A stretch of 64,000 nt of DNA from JAYFQF01 sp034927285 (GTDB lineage: Bacteria > Bacillota > Peptococcia > DRI-13 > UBA5745), in the NCBI GenBank assembly GCA_034927285.1, contig JAYFQF010000016.1, positions 1 to 64,000 on the forward strand. The letters run 5' to 3'. Each line of letters begins with the position of its first letter. Position 1 is the first letter of the stretch. The position numbers and the translations under genes were made by a program. Shown here piece after piece: positions 43,079-51,023 of this stretch. The notes beneath the pieces are model-generated. The model saw only the letters and a list, made by a program, of their open reading frames with translations. It was not told the origin of the DNA and ran no database searches.

Positions 43079-43114
43079 AAACGGAAAACCGCCGGCAACG
43101 GCGGTTTTCCGTTT
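43079..43114 (-). terminator. Terminator hairpin after the small toxin gene
   Basis: Perfect 15-bp stem (43079-43093 with 43100-43114) and a 6-base loop, directly overlapping the toxin stop codon. On the minus strand the stem ends in TTT followed by ATC, a modest T-tract. Confidence 0.7.
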
Positions 43115-43196
43115 ACTTAAACCGTTTTAAGTAATTGGCAAATGCCACCAGGAAAGTTAACAGAGCAAAAAGCTCAAGCCAACTCACCATAGGCAT
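43113..43196 (-). CDS. Small hydrophobic holin-like toxin (type I TA candidate)
   Basis: A 27-codon gene: GGAGGTG precedes ATGCCT, and the product has one hydrophobic segment (SWLELFALLTFLVAFANYL) and a basic tail (KRFK). This is the layout of TxpA/BsrG/Fst-like membrane toxins and 'putative holin-like toxin' peptides of Bacillota. A strong hairpin follows immediately, a promoter precedes it (43247-43276), and a convergent + strand promoter and terminator could make an antisense antitoxin RNA. Two in-frame ATGs (codons 1 and 3) are possible; the first has the better spacing. Confidence 0.7.
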   Translation of the reverse strand: MPMVSWLELFALLTFLVAFANYLKRFK

Positions 43197-43246
43197 CACC
43201 TCCCCTCGGGGAAGTGAACCGGCCGCCTAAGCGACAACTCTTCTTC

Positions 43247-43276
43247 ATTTTACCATGAGCTGCCGACGGCTGCCAA
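43247..43276 (-). promoter_or_regulatory. Promoter of the small toxin gene
   Basis: Minus strand -35 TTGGCA (43271-43276), 18-base spacer, -10 TAAAAT (43247-43252) with a TG just upstream. The first transcribed bases (GAAGAGTTGTCGCTT) resemble those of the opposing + transcript. Confidence 0.6.
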
Positions 43277-43280
43277 TGCC

Positions 43281-43304
43281 GCCCGTCAAAAGACGGGCTT
43301 TTTT
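43281..43304 (+). terminator. Rho-independent terminator, + strand
   Basis: GCCCGTC, AAAA loop, GACGGGC, then six T residues. No + strand protein gene lies upstream, so it most likely ends the antisense RNA. From here to 43555 (250 bases) I see no gene. Confidence 0.8.
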
Positions 43305-43555
43305 CATCACTGACAAAAATTCCTTTTGCGGTTCCGTGCTCCACGTTCAGCCCCGGGGCCTGGAAGTTCCCGCGCAGCGGCATGAATTCAGGATATTTTC
43401 ACTATTTTGATCTAAGATCTAAACATTTTTGATTTGGAAAAAAGCGTCACCTTACCGCTTGCAAAAATCCACCTTACAGTTAGTAAGAACATGGATCCGG
43501 CCAGGATGAAACGGACTGAAATTCTGATTATCCCGCATCCCCCGGCCGGCTCTGT

Positions 43556-44920
43556 CTAGGCCGCGTCGCTGCTCTGCCCGTCTGCTTCTCCGGCTTCCTG
43601 GCCTGTCAATTTCCCGGCGTCCAGAGCCGGGGCGGCGAATACCTCCTGGATCAGCTGCTTTACCGCAGCCTCGTCCAGCACCCAATAAGAAGCGCCGCTG
43701 ATGGTCTTGGCGTCGCCGGGCAGCATCACCGTCTCCAGGTTGACCTTGCTCATATCGCTGAACTCCGTGGCCAGGGCCACCATCTGGGCGGCGGTCATAT
43801 CGGTGGTGAGATTTTCCATCAGGGAAGAAACCAAACCGGGCAGCTTGGGGATCGCGGCCACGCTGAAGGCCTGCTTCATCAAAGCTTCCAGGAACTTCTG
43901 CTGGCGGCCGATCCGGCCGATATCCGCCGTGGGGTCTCCCCGCCAGCGTACATACTGCAGGGCCTTGTCCCCGGTCAGCTTCTGCTGTCCCGGCATCAGA
44001 TCGATGCCTTCATCCGGCAGATACATCCGCCTTTCCACGTTATAGTTTACGCCGCCTAAAAGATCGATACATTTGCTGAAGCCCTTGAAGTTTACTTCCA
44101 CGTAATAATGCACATTCACGCCCAGCAGGTTTTCCACGGTCTGCTTCATCCGCTCGGCCCCGCCGGTGGCGTGGGCATAGTTAATCTTTCTGGTGACGTC
44201 GGTGCCGGCGATGGCCGCCCGGGTATCCCGGGGAATGGAGATCAGGTCGATCTCTTTGGTATCCAGGTTCATGGAGGCCAGAATCGCCACGTCGGCCCGG
44301 GCCAGTTCATTGGGGTCCCGCTGGTCCACGCCCATCAGCAGCACAGTCAGGATCTTGGGGATCTGCGTGCCGCCGGCGCCCCCCTCCTCCCCCTCGCCTA
44401 TCGGGGAGGTAAAGCCGGTTTCCGGGTCGATCAAAAGCCCTTCTCCCTCGGGGATCAGGGTGGCCCCGTAAACCTGGCCGGCAAAATAGGAACCCATGGC
44501 GAACAAAAGGCAGATCAGGACGCCGAAAAGTATCTTCCAGACCTCCAGTCCTTTTTTGATCTCCCGCTTATTTACCCGCTCCAGGGGGGGCAGGTCAAAG
44601 AAGTCGGCTTTTATCGGCCCACCCTTGCGGTAAGCCTCGGCTCCCTCCTCTGCCGCCACCGCCAGCTCCGGATTTTGAGCAAGCGCGGAAGCCGCCGTGG
44701 CCTGAGCCGCCAAAGCCGCCGCTTCCAGAGGATCCCCACTGGCCGGGGCTTTAGCGGCGGATCCACCGGCGGCAGACCGGCCGCTGCCGGATCCGGGCCT
44801 GTTGGCGGCAAAACCGGACCCGCCGGCAGCCGGCCCGGCCTTCCCTTCCCGCCGGGACAGGTGGTGTTTAATCTGATCCAGAGGGAATTCCTCTGTGGCA
44901 AAACTGTCTTTGGCGCTCAT
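43556..44920 (-). CDS. LCP (LytR-CpsA-Psr) family glycopolymer ligase
   Basis: A 454-residue type II membrane protein. Residues 1-125 are a cytosolic Ala/Gly-rich, probably disordered region, one transmembrane helix spans about 129-150, and the extracellular LCP domain covers about 200-420. LLMGVDQRD, SIPRDTRAAI, INYAHATGGAERMKQTVENLL and YVRWRGDPTADIGRIGRQQ carry the Asp and Arg residues that bind polyprenyl diphosphate. It attaches lipid-linked glycopolymers, perhaps the one made by the glycan locus, to the cell wall. The ATG at 44920 overlaps the stalk gene's stop (ATGA) and has GGAGGG six bases upstream; a longer reading at 45004 is not supported. Confidence 0.9.
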   Translation of the reverse strand: MSAKDSFATEEFPLDQIKHHLSRREGKAGPAAGGSGFAANRPGSGSGRSAAGGSAAKAPASGDPLEAAALAAQATAASALAQNPELAVAAEEGAEAYRKGGPIKADFFDLPPLERVNKREIKKGLEVWKILFGVLICLLFAMGSYFAGQVYGATLIPEGEGLLIDPETGFTSPIGEGEEGGAGGTQIPKILTVLLMGVDQRDPNELARADVAILASMNLDTKEIDLISIPRDTRAAIAGTDVTRKINYAHATGGAERMKQTVENLLGVNVHYYVEVNFKGFSKCIDLLGGVNYNVERRMYLPDEGIDLMPGQQKLTGDKALQYVRWRGDPTADIGRIGRQQKFLEALMKQAFSVAAIPKLPGLVSSLMENLTTDMTAAQMVALATEFSDMSKVNLETVMLPGDAKTISGASYWVLDEAAVKQLIQEVFAAPALDAGKLTGQEAGEADGQSSDAA

Positions 44921-45558
44921 TGATCGCCCTCCAAAGCATGATTGTAGTATTTCACTTCCACGGTCCGGGTCGCGCCGTCCCAGCTTACCGCCGCGCCCAG
45001 CCATTGGCTGACGAAACGCACCGGCACCATGGTCCGGCCGCCGATGCTGGCGGGGGCTACATCCATCTCCGCCGCCGTGCCGTTTAAGACGGCGGCGGTT
45101 TTATCCAGGGTCAGCAGGATACTGCGGTCTTTGGTAACATAGCTGATCTGCCGGGTCTGGCCGTTCCACTCCACAGAAGCTCCCAGCACATCGCCGATAA
45201 AGCGCAGCGGCACCATGGTCCGGCCGTCAATGATCTGGGGCGGCACGTCCAGGCTGCGGGTCTCGGCATTTTCACTGCCCGGGGCGTACAGCTGAGCGGT
45301 GGTTTTTTCCGGCCAGAGCAGCAACCGGCTGACCGTAAGGCTCTCCAGGTTTTGCAGGCTGGCTTCCAGGGTCTGAGCCCGGCTGTTTAGGCTCTCGATC
45401 TGCTGCTCTTTGGGCAGCAGGTATCTCTGCAACAGATTGTCCAGGCCTCCTTTGGTCAGCAGCACCTCGCCGGCCAGGACCGGCAGGCCGAACAAACTGA
45501 GGCTCAAAAGCAAAATTCCCGCCCCCAGCCGGATCTTTTTTCTGTCGAATTTTTTCAC
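44917..45558 (-). CDS. Small stalk-domain protein with N-terminal membrane anchor
   Basis: A 213-residue exported protein with a signal peptide or anchor (KKFDRKKIRLGAGILLLSLSLFGLPVLA), a short coiled segment (about 45-72), and two copies of the copper-amine-oxidase-type stalk motif (GRTMVPLRFIGDVLGASVEW and GRTMVPVRFVSQWLGAAVSW, about 112-200). Such domains usually mediate wall or protein contacts. Its stop overlaps the LCP start (ATGA), so the two are probably made together and may work together at the cell surface. Confidence 0.85.
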   Translation of the reverse strand: MKKFDRKKIRLGAGILLLSLSLFGLPVLAGEVLLTKGGLDNLLQRYLLPKEQQIESLNSRAQTLEASLQNLESLTVSRLLLWPEKTTAQLYAPGSENAETRSLDVPPQIIDGRTMVPLRFIGDVLGASVEWNGQTRQISYVTKDRSILLTLDKTAAVLNGTAAEMDVAPASIGGRTMVPVRFVSQWLGAAVSWDGATRTVEVKYYNHALEGDQ

Positions 45559-45704
45559 GGAACCTATCCTTTCCGCAGGAAATCAGTCGATCCTCAAAAA
45601 GATCAGGTCTATTTTATCATAGAATAGAGCTTTTTGCTAAAGGAAAGCGAAGGAACCGGCAAAAAAAGCCCCCTATATGATGAACATTCTGTGAACTTTT
45701 TTCT

Positions 45705-46826
45705 TCATTCCACCCGGATCAGCTCGTATTTCCGGCTGCCCAGCCCGATTTTTTCGCCATGCTCCAGGCAGGTGCGCCAGTCGGTGCCGGGGTTTACCCG
45801 GCAGAAATGATCCTGGCCGGGATGTTCCGGATCCGCCGGACACTCCGCCCCCTTGCTGCCGGGGATCACCGGCTGGGCGCAGGCCAGGTCGGCGCAGGCC
45901 TGATCCAGGGCCACCGGGTCAAAGGAAGCCAGAAAGCCCACGTCCGGGATAATCGGCAGATCGTTAAAAGGCATGCAGTCGCAGGAGGGGGAAATGTCGA
46001 TCACCAGGCTGATATGAAAGGAAGGCCGGTCCTGGACCACCGCCTTGGCGTATTCGGCGATCTTTTGATTCAGCACGTCCTTGGCGCTGGTCCACTGAAA
46101 ACGGATGGCCCCAAAGCGGCAGGCTCCCAGGCAGCGGCCGCAGCCGGCGCATTTATCCTGCCGGATCACCGCCCGGCCCCGGCTGTCCAGGCCGATGGCC
46201 CCCTGGCCGCAGTCTTTTACGCAGGCCCGGCAGCCCCGGCATTTTTCCGGATCCACTTTAAGCCTGCCGTCGCTGTGCATTTCCAGCTTGCCGGCATGGG
46301 AGCCGCTGCCCATGCCCAGGTTTTTAATGGCGCCGCCAAAGCCCGTAGACTCATGGCCCTTGAAATGGCTTAAGGACACTAAGACGTCGGCGTCCATGAT
46401 GGCCCGGCCGATCTTGGCCTCCCGCACCAGGCGGCCGCCCTGCACCGGCACCGCCACGTCGTCGGTGCCTTTCAGGCCGTCGGCAATGATCACCTGACAG
46501 CCGGTGGTAAGGGGGTTATAGCCGTTTTCACAGGCGGCCTCCAGATGATCCAGGGCGTTTTTCCGCCGGCCCGCGTAAAGGGTATTGGCGTCGGTCAGAA
46601 ATGGCCTGCCGCCCCGGCTTTTGACCAGATCCGCCACTACCTTGGCAAAATTCGGCCGCAGATAACCCAGGTTCCCGGGCTCGCCCAGATGAAGCTTGAT
46701 GGCGGTAAATTTATCCCCGAAGTCGATATCGGCAAAGCCCGCGGCCAAAATCAGCCGTTCCAGCTTCTGCAGCAGATTACTGCCCCGTTTGGTCCGCAGG
46801 TCGGTAAAATAGACTTTTGACGTCAT
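45705..46826 (-). CDS. DUF362 protein with two 4Fe-4S clusters
   Basis: A 373-residue protein of the DUF362 family. The N-terminal two-thirds hold the conserved KLHLGEPGNLGYLRPNF and SHFKGHESTGFGGAIKNLGMG. A ferredoxin insert with two CxxCxxCxxxC motifs lies at about 195-240 (CRGCRACVKDC and CAGCGRCLGAC). The family function is unknown; the ferredoxin part suggests electron transfer in the cytosol. It stands 29 bases from the uracil phosphoribosyltransferase gene on the same strand and may be co-transcribed. Confidence 0.88.
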   Translation of the reverse strand: MTSKVYFTDLRTKRGSNLLQKLERLILAAGFADIDFGDKFTAIKLHLGEPGNLGYLRPNFAKVVADLVKSRGGRPFLTDANTLYAGRRKNALDHLEAACENGYNPLTTGCQVIIADGLKGTDDVAVPVQGGRLVREAKIGRAIMDADVLVSLSHFKGHESTGFGGAIKNLGMGSGSHAGKLEMHSDGRLKVDPEKCRGCRACVKDCGQGAIGLDSRGRAVIRQDKCAGCGRCLGACRFGAIRFQWTSAKDVLNQKIAEYAKAVVQDRPSFHISLVIDISPSCDCMPFNDLPIIPDVGFLASFDPVALDQACADLACAQPVIPGSKGAECPADPEHPGQDHFCRVNPGTDWRTCLEHGEKIGLGSRKYELIRVE

Positions 46827-46855
46827 TTATTCACTCTCCGTCGTTTCGCCGGAGC

Positions 46856-47491
46856 TTACAGGGTGCCGAAAAGCCGGTCGCCGGCGTCCCCCAGGCCCGG
46901 GTTGATGTAGCCGTTGGCGTTCAATACCTCATCCACGGTGCCGCAGTAGATATGCACGTCCGGATGATCCCGGCGGATCCGCTCCACTCCGGCCACCGCT
47001 CCGATGATATTCATCAGTTTGATGTTTTTGGCTCCTTTTTCCTTGATGAAGCGGATAGCGGCGGAAGCCGAGCCGCCGGTGGCCAGCATGGGATCCAAAA
47101 CGATGGTCAGTCCCTCTTTCACTTCTTCGGGCAGTTTACAGTAATATTCCACCGGCTCCAGGGTTTCGTGATCCCGGTACAGCCCGATATGGCCGATGCG
47201 CACCGTGGGGATCAGGGCCTGGATCCCTTTGACCATGCCAAGGCCCGCCCGTAAAACCGGCACGATGGTGATTTTGGGCCCCGTCAGCTTTTTGGTTTTG
47301 CAGGGGGCGATGGGGGTTTCCACCATAACCTCCTCCAGGGGCAAATCCCGGGTGGCCTCATAGGCCATCAACATGGCGATTTCGTCTACCAATTCCCGGA
47401 AGTCCTTGCTGCCGGTGTCTTTATCCCGTAAAAAAGAAATTTTATGCTGGATCAGAGGATGGTCAAAAATCGTTACATTGTCAAAATTCAT
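46856..47491 (-). CDS. upp: Uracil phosphoribosyltransferase
   Basis: A 211-residue cytosolic salvage enzyme converting uracil and PRPP to UMP. Family motifs: TPIAPCKTKKL, VPVLRAGLGMVKG, the PRPP loop VLDPMLATGGSASAA (about 128-142) and the uracil-binding YINPGLGDAGDRLFGT at the C-terminus. Length equals the usual 208-212 residues when the ATG at 47491 is used (GAGGG upstream), rather than 47512. Its own promoter lies at 47540-47568. Confidence 0.96.
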   Translation of the reverse strand: MNFDNVTIFDHPLIQHKISFLRDKDTGSKDFRELVDEIAMLMAYEATRDLPLEEVMVETPIAPCKTKKLTGPKITIVPVLRAGLGMVKGIQALIPTVRIGHIGLYRDHETLEPVEYYCKLPEEVKEGLTIVLDPMLATGGSASAAIRFIKEKGAKNIKLMNIIGAVAGVERIRRDHPDVHIYCGTVDEVLNANGYINPGLGDAGDRLFGTL

Positions 47492-47539
47492 GTCGCTTCT
47501 GCCCTCTTTCACTGTTATTGTGGCATTTCCTAACTAATT

Positions 47540-47568
47540 ATTATATCGGAATCCGGCAGTGATGAAAA
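47540..47568 (-). promoter_or_regulatory. Promoter of upp
   Basis: Minus strand -35 TTTTCA (47563-47568), 17-base spacer, perfect -10 TATAAT (47540-47545), about 50 bases before the upp start. Confidence 0.6.
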
Positions 47569-47632
47569 CCCGTGTATTCTGTATTTTTACAAAAAAATAT
47601 GGAAATCCCGCCTTTTACCACCAGGACTTCCA

Positions 47633-47661
47633 TTGACAGCCCAAAAAGGAATTATTATGAT
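47633..47661 (+). promoter_or_regulatory. Promoter of the metallo-hydrolase/mutM operon
   Basis: + strand -35 TTGACA (47633-47638), 17-base spacer, -10 TATGAT (47656-47661). It is divergent from the upp promoter 65 bases away. Confidence 0.75.
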
Positions 47662-47740
47662 TTAAGCAGCTGATTTCCGGGCCGGGCCGCCGCGCCCGTT
47701 CCGGGACAAGCCTATGATTCAGAGAAGAGTCGGTGATTTT

Positions 47741-48952
47741 ATGTACAAATTATTCAATGTGACCGGCGGCCGGGGCGGCGACAGCCACCTGGTGACCGGC
47801 GGGGAAAAGACGGCGATTTTCGATACCGGCATGGCCTGGTGCGGCCTAAACGTCGTGGACAACATCAAAGAGACCTTCCGGGCGGAAGGCAGCCCCGGCC
47901 GGCGGCTGGATTGTGTTTTTTTGACCCATTCCCATTACGACCATCTGGGGGCCCTCCCCCTGATTTTACGGGAATGGCCCGAGGCCGTGGTTTACGGCGC
48001 GCCTCATGCCCGCTGGGTGCTGTCCCGGCCCAACGCCATCAAAGCCATCCGCAAGCTGAACCAGGGGGCCGCCGTCTTGTTCAATCAGGGGCAGATGCCG
48101 GAATATGACGACGGGCTTTTGCGCATCGACAAAGAGGTAAGCCAGGGCCAGGTGGTGGATCTGGGGGATTGCCCGGTGGAAACCATCGAGACCCCGGGCC
48201 ACACTAAATGTTCCCTTTCCTTTTTGGTGGACGGGGAGCTGATGATCGCCAGCGAATCCACCGGCTATACCAGTAAAATGGGCCGGGTCAACGCCACTTA
48301 CATTATCGGGCATAAAGACGCCCTGGCTTCTATCCGGCGCTGCCAGGAACTGGCGCCGAAAAAAATCGTTTCGCCCCACTACGGCCTTTTGGATGAGGCG
48401 GCTGCCCGGCTATACTGGGCAAAGTGCTGGAACGCCACCTGCTACAGCCGGGACTTTATCCTGGCCAGGGCCCAAAGCATCAGGGAAGAAGGCCGGGAGC
48501 CCTCGGTGGAGGAGATCCTGGAGGCCTGCTACGGTGAGTTTTATGATGAAGTCTGCAAATATGAGCAGCCTTACCGGGCCTGGCGCCTGAATTACAGCGA
48601 GGCCATCCGCACGGTGCTGCGGGAATATCCCGGCGGTCTGGTGCCGCCTGAACTGGCGGCCCAGCCCCGGCTGACGGAGAACACCGGAATGCCGGAGAGC
48701 GCCTGCCCAATGGAAAGCGCCGGGACGGCGGAAAACGCCCGAATTTCGCAAGGCAGTTCTTTTTCCGGCCCCAAAAAAGCATCCCCTGTCCCGGAAAAGA
48801 GCTCCCGGGAAGAGGATGCCATGGGAGGAAGCGATCTGAAAAAATCCGTTCTGAAAAAGTCCGTTCCGGAAGAATCCGTTCTGAAAGAGTCCGTTCCGGA
48901 AGAATCCGTTCCGGAAAAATGCCGGCCGGGGAAGGAGGCGCCTCATGCCTGA
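47741..48952 (+). CDS. Metallo-beta-lactamase-fold hydrolase with repetitive tail
   Basis: A cytosolic MBL-fold hydrolase of about 403 residues. The metal-binding motif THSHYDHLG is in the first quarter, followed by TPGHTKCSLSFLVDGELMIASESTG (second-shell His and Asp/Glu) and SPHYGLL (third metal-binding His). The substrate is not evident. The last 90 residues are low complexity, ending in tandem pentapeptides of the ESVPE/KSVLK type. I use the ATG at 47741; an ATG at 47714 is possible, and neither has a strong ribosome binding site. The 3' end overlaps mutM by eight bases. Confidence 0.82.
   Translation: MYKLFNVTGGRGGDSHLVTGGEKTAIFDTGMAWCGLNVVDNIKETFRAEGSPGRRLDCVFLTHSHYDHLGALPLILREWPEAVVYGAPHARWVLSRPNAIKAIRKLNQGAAVLFNQGQMPEYDDGLLRIDKEVSQGQVVDLGDCPVETIETPGHTKCSLSFLVDGELMIASESTGYTSKMGRVNATYIIGHKDALASIRRCQELAPKKIVSPHYGLLDEAAARLYWAKCWNATCYSRDFILARAQSIREEGREPSVEEILEACYGEFYDEVCKYEQPYRAWRLNYSEAIRTVLREYPGGLVPPELAAQPRLTENTGMPESACPMESAGTAENARISQGSSFSGPKKASPVPEKSSREEDAMGGSDLKKSVLKKSVPEESVLKESVPEESVPEKCRPGKEAPHA
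48837..48925. repeat. 15-bp coding repeats in the hydrolase tail
   Basis: Five to six imperfect 15-base units (TCCGTTC(C/T)GGAAGAA and variants) encode SVPEE, SVLKK or SVLKE pentapeptides, all in frame. Confidence 0.75.
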
Positions 48953-49805
48953 GCTTCCCGAAGTAGAAACCATCCGCCGCAGCCTGGAACCCTGCCTGGC
49001 AGGCTTAAGCATCACCGGGATAAATCCTCTTTATCCCTCGGTGCTGCTGCCCGACGCCGGCATGTTTTCCCAGGTATTGCCGGGCTTGGAAATCCGCCGG
49101 CTTTGCCGCCGGGGCAAATATCTGATCGTAGACTTAAGCGGGGACTGGAGCCTGGTCATCCACCTGCGCATGACCGGCAAGCTGCTCTGGAAGCCGGCTC
49201 CCCAGCCGCCGGCGCTCCACACCCATGTGATCCTTTCCCTGTCCGACGGCTCGGAGCTGCATTTCCAGGACGTCCGCCGCTTCGGCCGCTGGCGGCTGGT
49301 GGAAACCGCAGAGCTCTGCCGGGTACCGGGCCTGTGTACGTTAGGGCCGGAGCCCATCGACGGGGATTTTTCTCCCCAGGTTTTCAACGCCCAACTGGCC
49401 CGGCGGCAAAAAGGGAAGCTGAAAGCCCTGCTTCTGGATCAGACCGTAGTGGCGGGCCTGGGCAATATCTATGTGGATGAGGCCCTGTTTTTGGCGGGCC
49501 TGCACCCCTTGCGCACCGCCGGCAGCTTAAGTCCGGAGGAGACGGCGGCCCTGGCCGGGGCCTGCCGCCAGGCATTAAATATCGGCATCCGGCACCGGGG
49601 CACCACCCTGCGGGATTATCTGGACGGCCGGGAGCAGCAGGGCGATATGCAGAATTTTCTCCAGGTTTTCGGCCGGGAGGGCGAGCCCTGCCCCCGCTGC
49701 GGGGCGGAAATCCGCCGCATCAGGGTGGCCGGCCGCTCCAGCTATTTCTGCCCGGTGTGCCAGCCTGAAGAAGGCGGCTGCGGGCAAGGAAGAGTGACTG
49801 AATGA
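48945..49805 (+). CDS. mutM: Formamidopyrimidine-DNA glycosylase
   Basis: A 286-residue bifunctional DNA glycosylase/AP lyase that removes 8-oxoguanine and formamidopyrimidines. The catalytic N-terminus after Met removal is PELPEVETIRR (Pro2, Glu3), the conserved lysine is in RRGKYL (Lys58), the helix-two-turn-helix is near LLDQTVVAGLGNIYVDEALF, and the zinc finger has CPRCG and CPVC at the C-terminus. Its ATG overlaps the hydrolase gene. No ribosome binding site could be missing more cheaply than here: GGAGG lies within that gene's last codons. Confidence 0.96.
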   Translation: MPELPEVETIRRSLEPCLAGLSITGINPLYPSVLLPDAGMFSQVLPGLEIRRLCRRGKYLIVDLSGDWSLVIHLRMTGKLLWKPAPQPPALHTHVILSLSDGSELHFQDVRRFGRWRLVETAELCRVPGLCTLGPEPIDGDFSPQVFNAQLARRQKGKLKALLLDQTVVAGLGNIYVDEALFLAGLHPLRTAGSLSPEETAALAGACRQALNIGIRHRGTTLRDYLDGREQQGDMQNFLQVFGREGEPCPRCGAEIRRIRVAGRSSYFCPVCQPEEGGCGQGRVTE

Positions 49806-49887
49806 GCGGCGCAAGATAACTGCAGGTCTGACGGCTGAATTCACAACCTGAATTATGACGTACATGCGGGCTGCAGTCCGCGGTTCA

Positions 49888-50000
49888 TCCGCTGATGGCT
49901 GCGGTCCTTAATCATGAGACACAGAGTGGGGCATAAGGCCATGCGCTGATGGCTGCAGCCCTTGATCATAAGACATGGACCGCGGCATAGGGTCCATGCG
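49888..50000. repeat. 55-bp tandem repeat, about two copies
   Basis: Two consecutive units share GCGCTGATGGCTGC, CTT(A/G)ATCAT(G/A)AGACA and GGCATA(A/G)GG at constant spacing; a third partial unit begins at about 49995. They fill most of the gap between mutM and the DUF364 gene. Confidence 0.65.
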
Positions 50001-50861
50001 CTATAGCCGCAATCCCGGTTTTTTTCGCTGCAGGACCGTCCGCTGGGCGTACTTGCCAAAAAAATGATAACCGGAGCCGCCTTCGCTGATGAGATCCAGC
50101 AATTCGTCGGCTTTTGTTACCTGGATCCCCCCCAGCATGGTCACTCCTCTGGCAAAAAAAGCGTCGGGCAGCATGCCGGCGGTGGGGCCGGTGACCAAAA
50201 TTTCAGCCCCGGGTTTTGCCATAGCCAACAATCCCGCCAGGGTATCGTTTAAGATGGTCACCCCGGTAATCACCAGCAGGTCCGCTTCCGGCACACAGCT
50301 TTCCGCCTGCCCTGCCGGGACATAATAGGGCAGCTCCCGCTCCTTGAGGGTCCGGGAATCCTGCTCCAATACCCGGAAATCCGCGCCGGCAGCCAGCAGT
50401 TTTTTCAGCATCGGCACTAACGCGCCCACCACCACGGTCTTGGGATAGCGGGCCACCTCCAATTCATCGAAAGCGTCTCCCGTTAAAATTTCATAATCCC
50501 GGAGGCTGTCCCCGGGGCCGGCTTTTTCCCAGGCCGCCAGGCTCAGGGCGTTTAAGACCGCGATCCCCAGGGTGCGCCGCAGGATATTATCACAAAAGAG
50601 ATCCTCCAGGTATTCCCTTACCGGCCTGCCCCGGAGCCGTCCCGACAGCGGCATGGCTTTTGCGGAGCTGGGGCAGCATACTGCCCCGGGCATTTCCTTC
50701 ACCGGGGTGAAGCAAAGGCCGCCCTGCCCTGTGGACAGCTTCACTCCGGTGAAAAACAGGCCCAAAACGGCTCTTTCCACAAGGAGGTGATCCAGTTCTT
50801 TTCCCAGCCTTTCCTCTACGGCAAAGACCGACTCCCGGAGGATGGAGGTTTCTTGGTTCAT
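50001..50861 (-). CDS. DUF364-family protein (heavy-metal-chelation-domain type)
   Basis: A 286-residue protein of the DUF4213/DUF364 family. The N-terminal region (GLFFTGVKLSTGQGGLCFTPVK) fits the DUF4213 part. The C-terminal half is Rossmann-like, with VVVGALVPMLKKLLAAGADFRVLEQD and ADLLVITGVTILNDTLAGLLAMAKPGAE. Members are commonly encoded with metal or siderophore ABC transporters and are thought to handle metals. It is the last gene of the transporter operon. GGAGGGG before the ATG. Confidence 0.8.
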   Translation of the reverse strand: MNQETSILRESVFAVEERLGKELDHLLVERAVLGLFFTGVKLSTGQGGLCFTPVKEMPGAVCCPSSAKAMPLSGRLRGRPVREYLEDLFCDNILRRTLGIAVLNALSLAAWEKAGPGDSLRDYEILTGDAFDELEVARYPKTVVVGALVPMLKKLLAAGADFRVLEQDSRTLKERELPYYVPAGQAESCVPEADLLVITGVTILNDTLAGLLAMAKPGAEILVTGPTAGMLPDAFFARGVTMLGGIQVTKADELLDLISEGGSGYHFFGKYAQRTVLQRKKPGLRL

Positions 50862-51023
50862 CTTTTTTCTCCCCCCTCCCGGCGCCCCGGCGGATTATCT
50901 TCTCACTATCCGCCGGGCGTACCGGGAGGTTTTTTCGTTCTTTAGCCCTGAGGCGCCGAAGGCGCCTTGCTCTCAACGTTTTGCTCTTGCTCCCAGAGCA
51001 TGTTACTCCAAAGGGACCTCAGC

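Larger units (their letters stand above)
43028..43304 (+). ncRNA. Predicted antisense RNA to the small toxin gene
   Basis: A + strand transcript from the promoter at 42993 to the terminator at 43281 would be about 275 bases and fully complementary to the toxin mRNA. Its first bases include GAGTTGTCGCTT, whose inverted copy lies at 43228-43240. The hairpin at 43079-43114 has no T-run on this strand, so read-through is expected. This resembles type I antitoxin RNAs of Bacillota; it is predicted from promoter and terminator signals only. Confidence 0.4.

Noticed and set aside
49853..50059. 68-residue protein between mutM and the DUF364 gene
   Set aside because: It is the translation of a 55-bp tandem repeat; no ribosome binding site and no recognisable feature.
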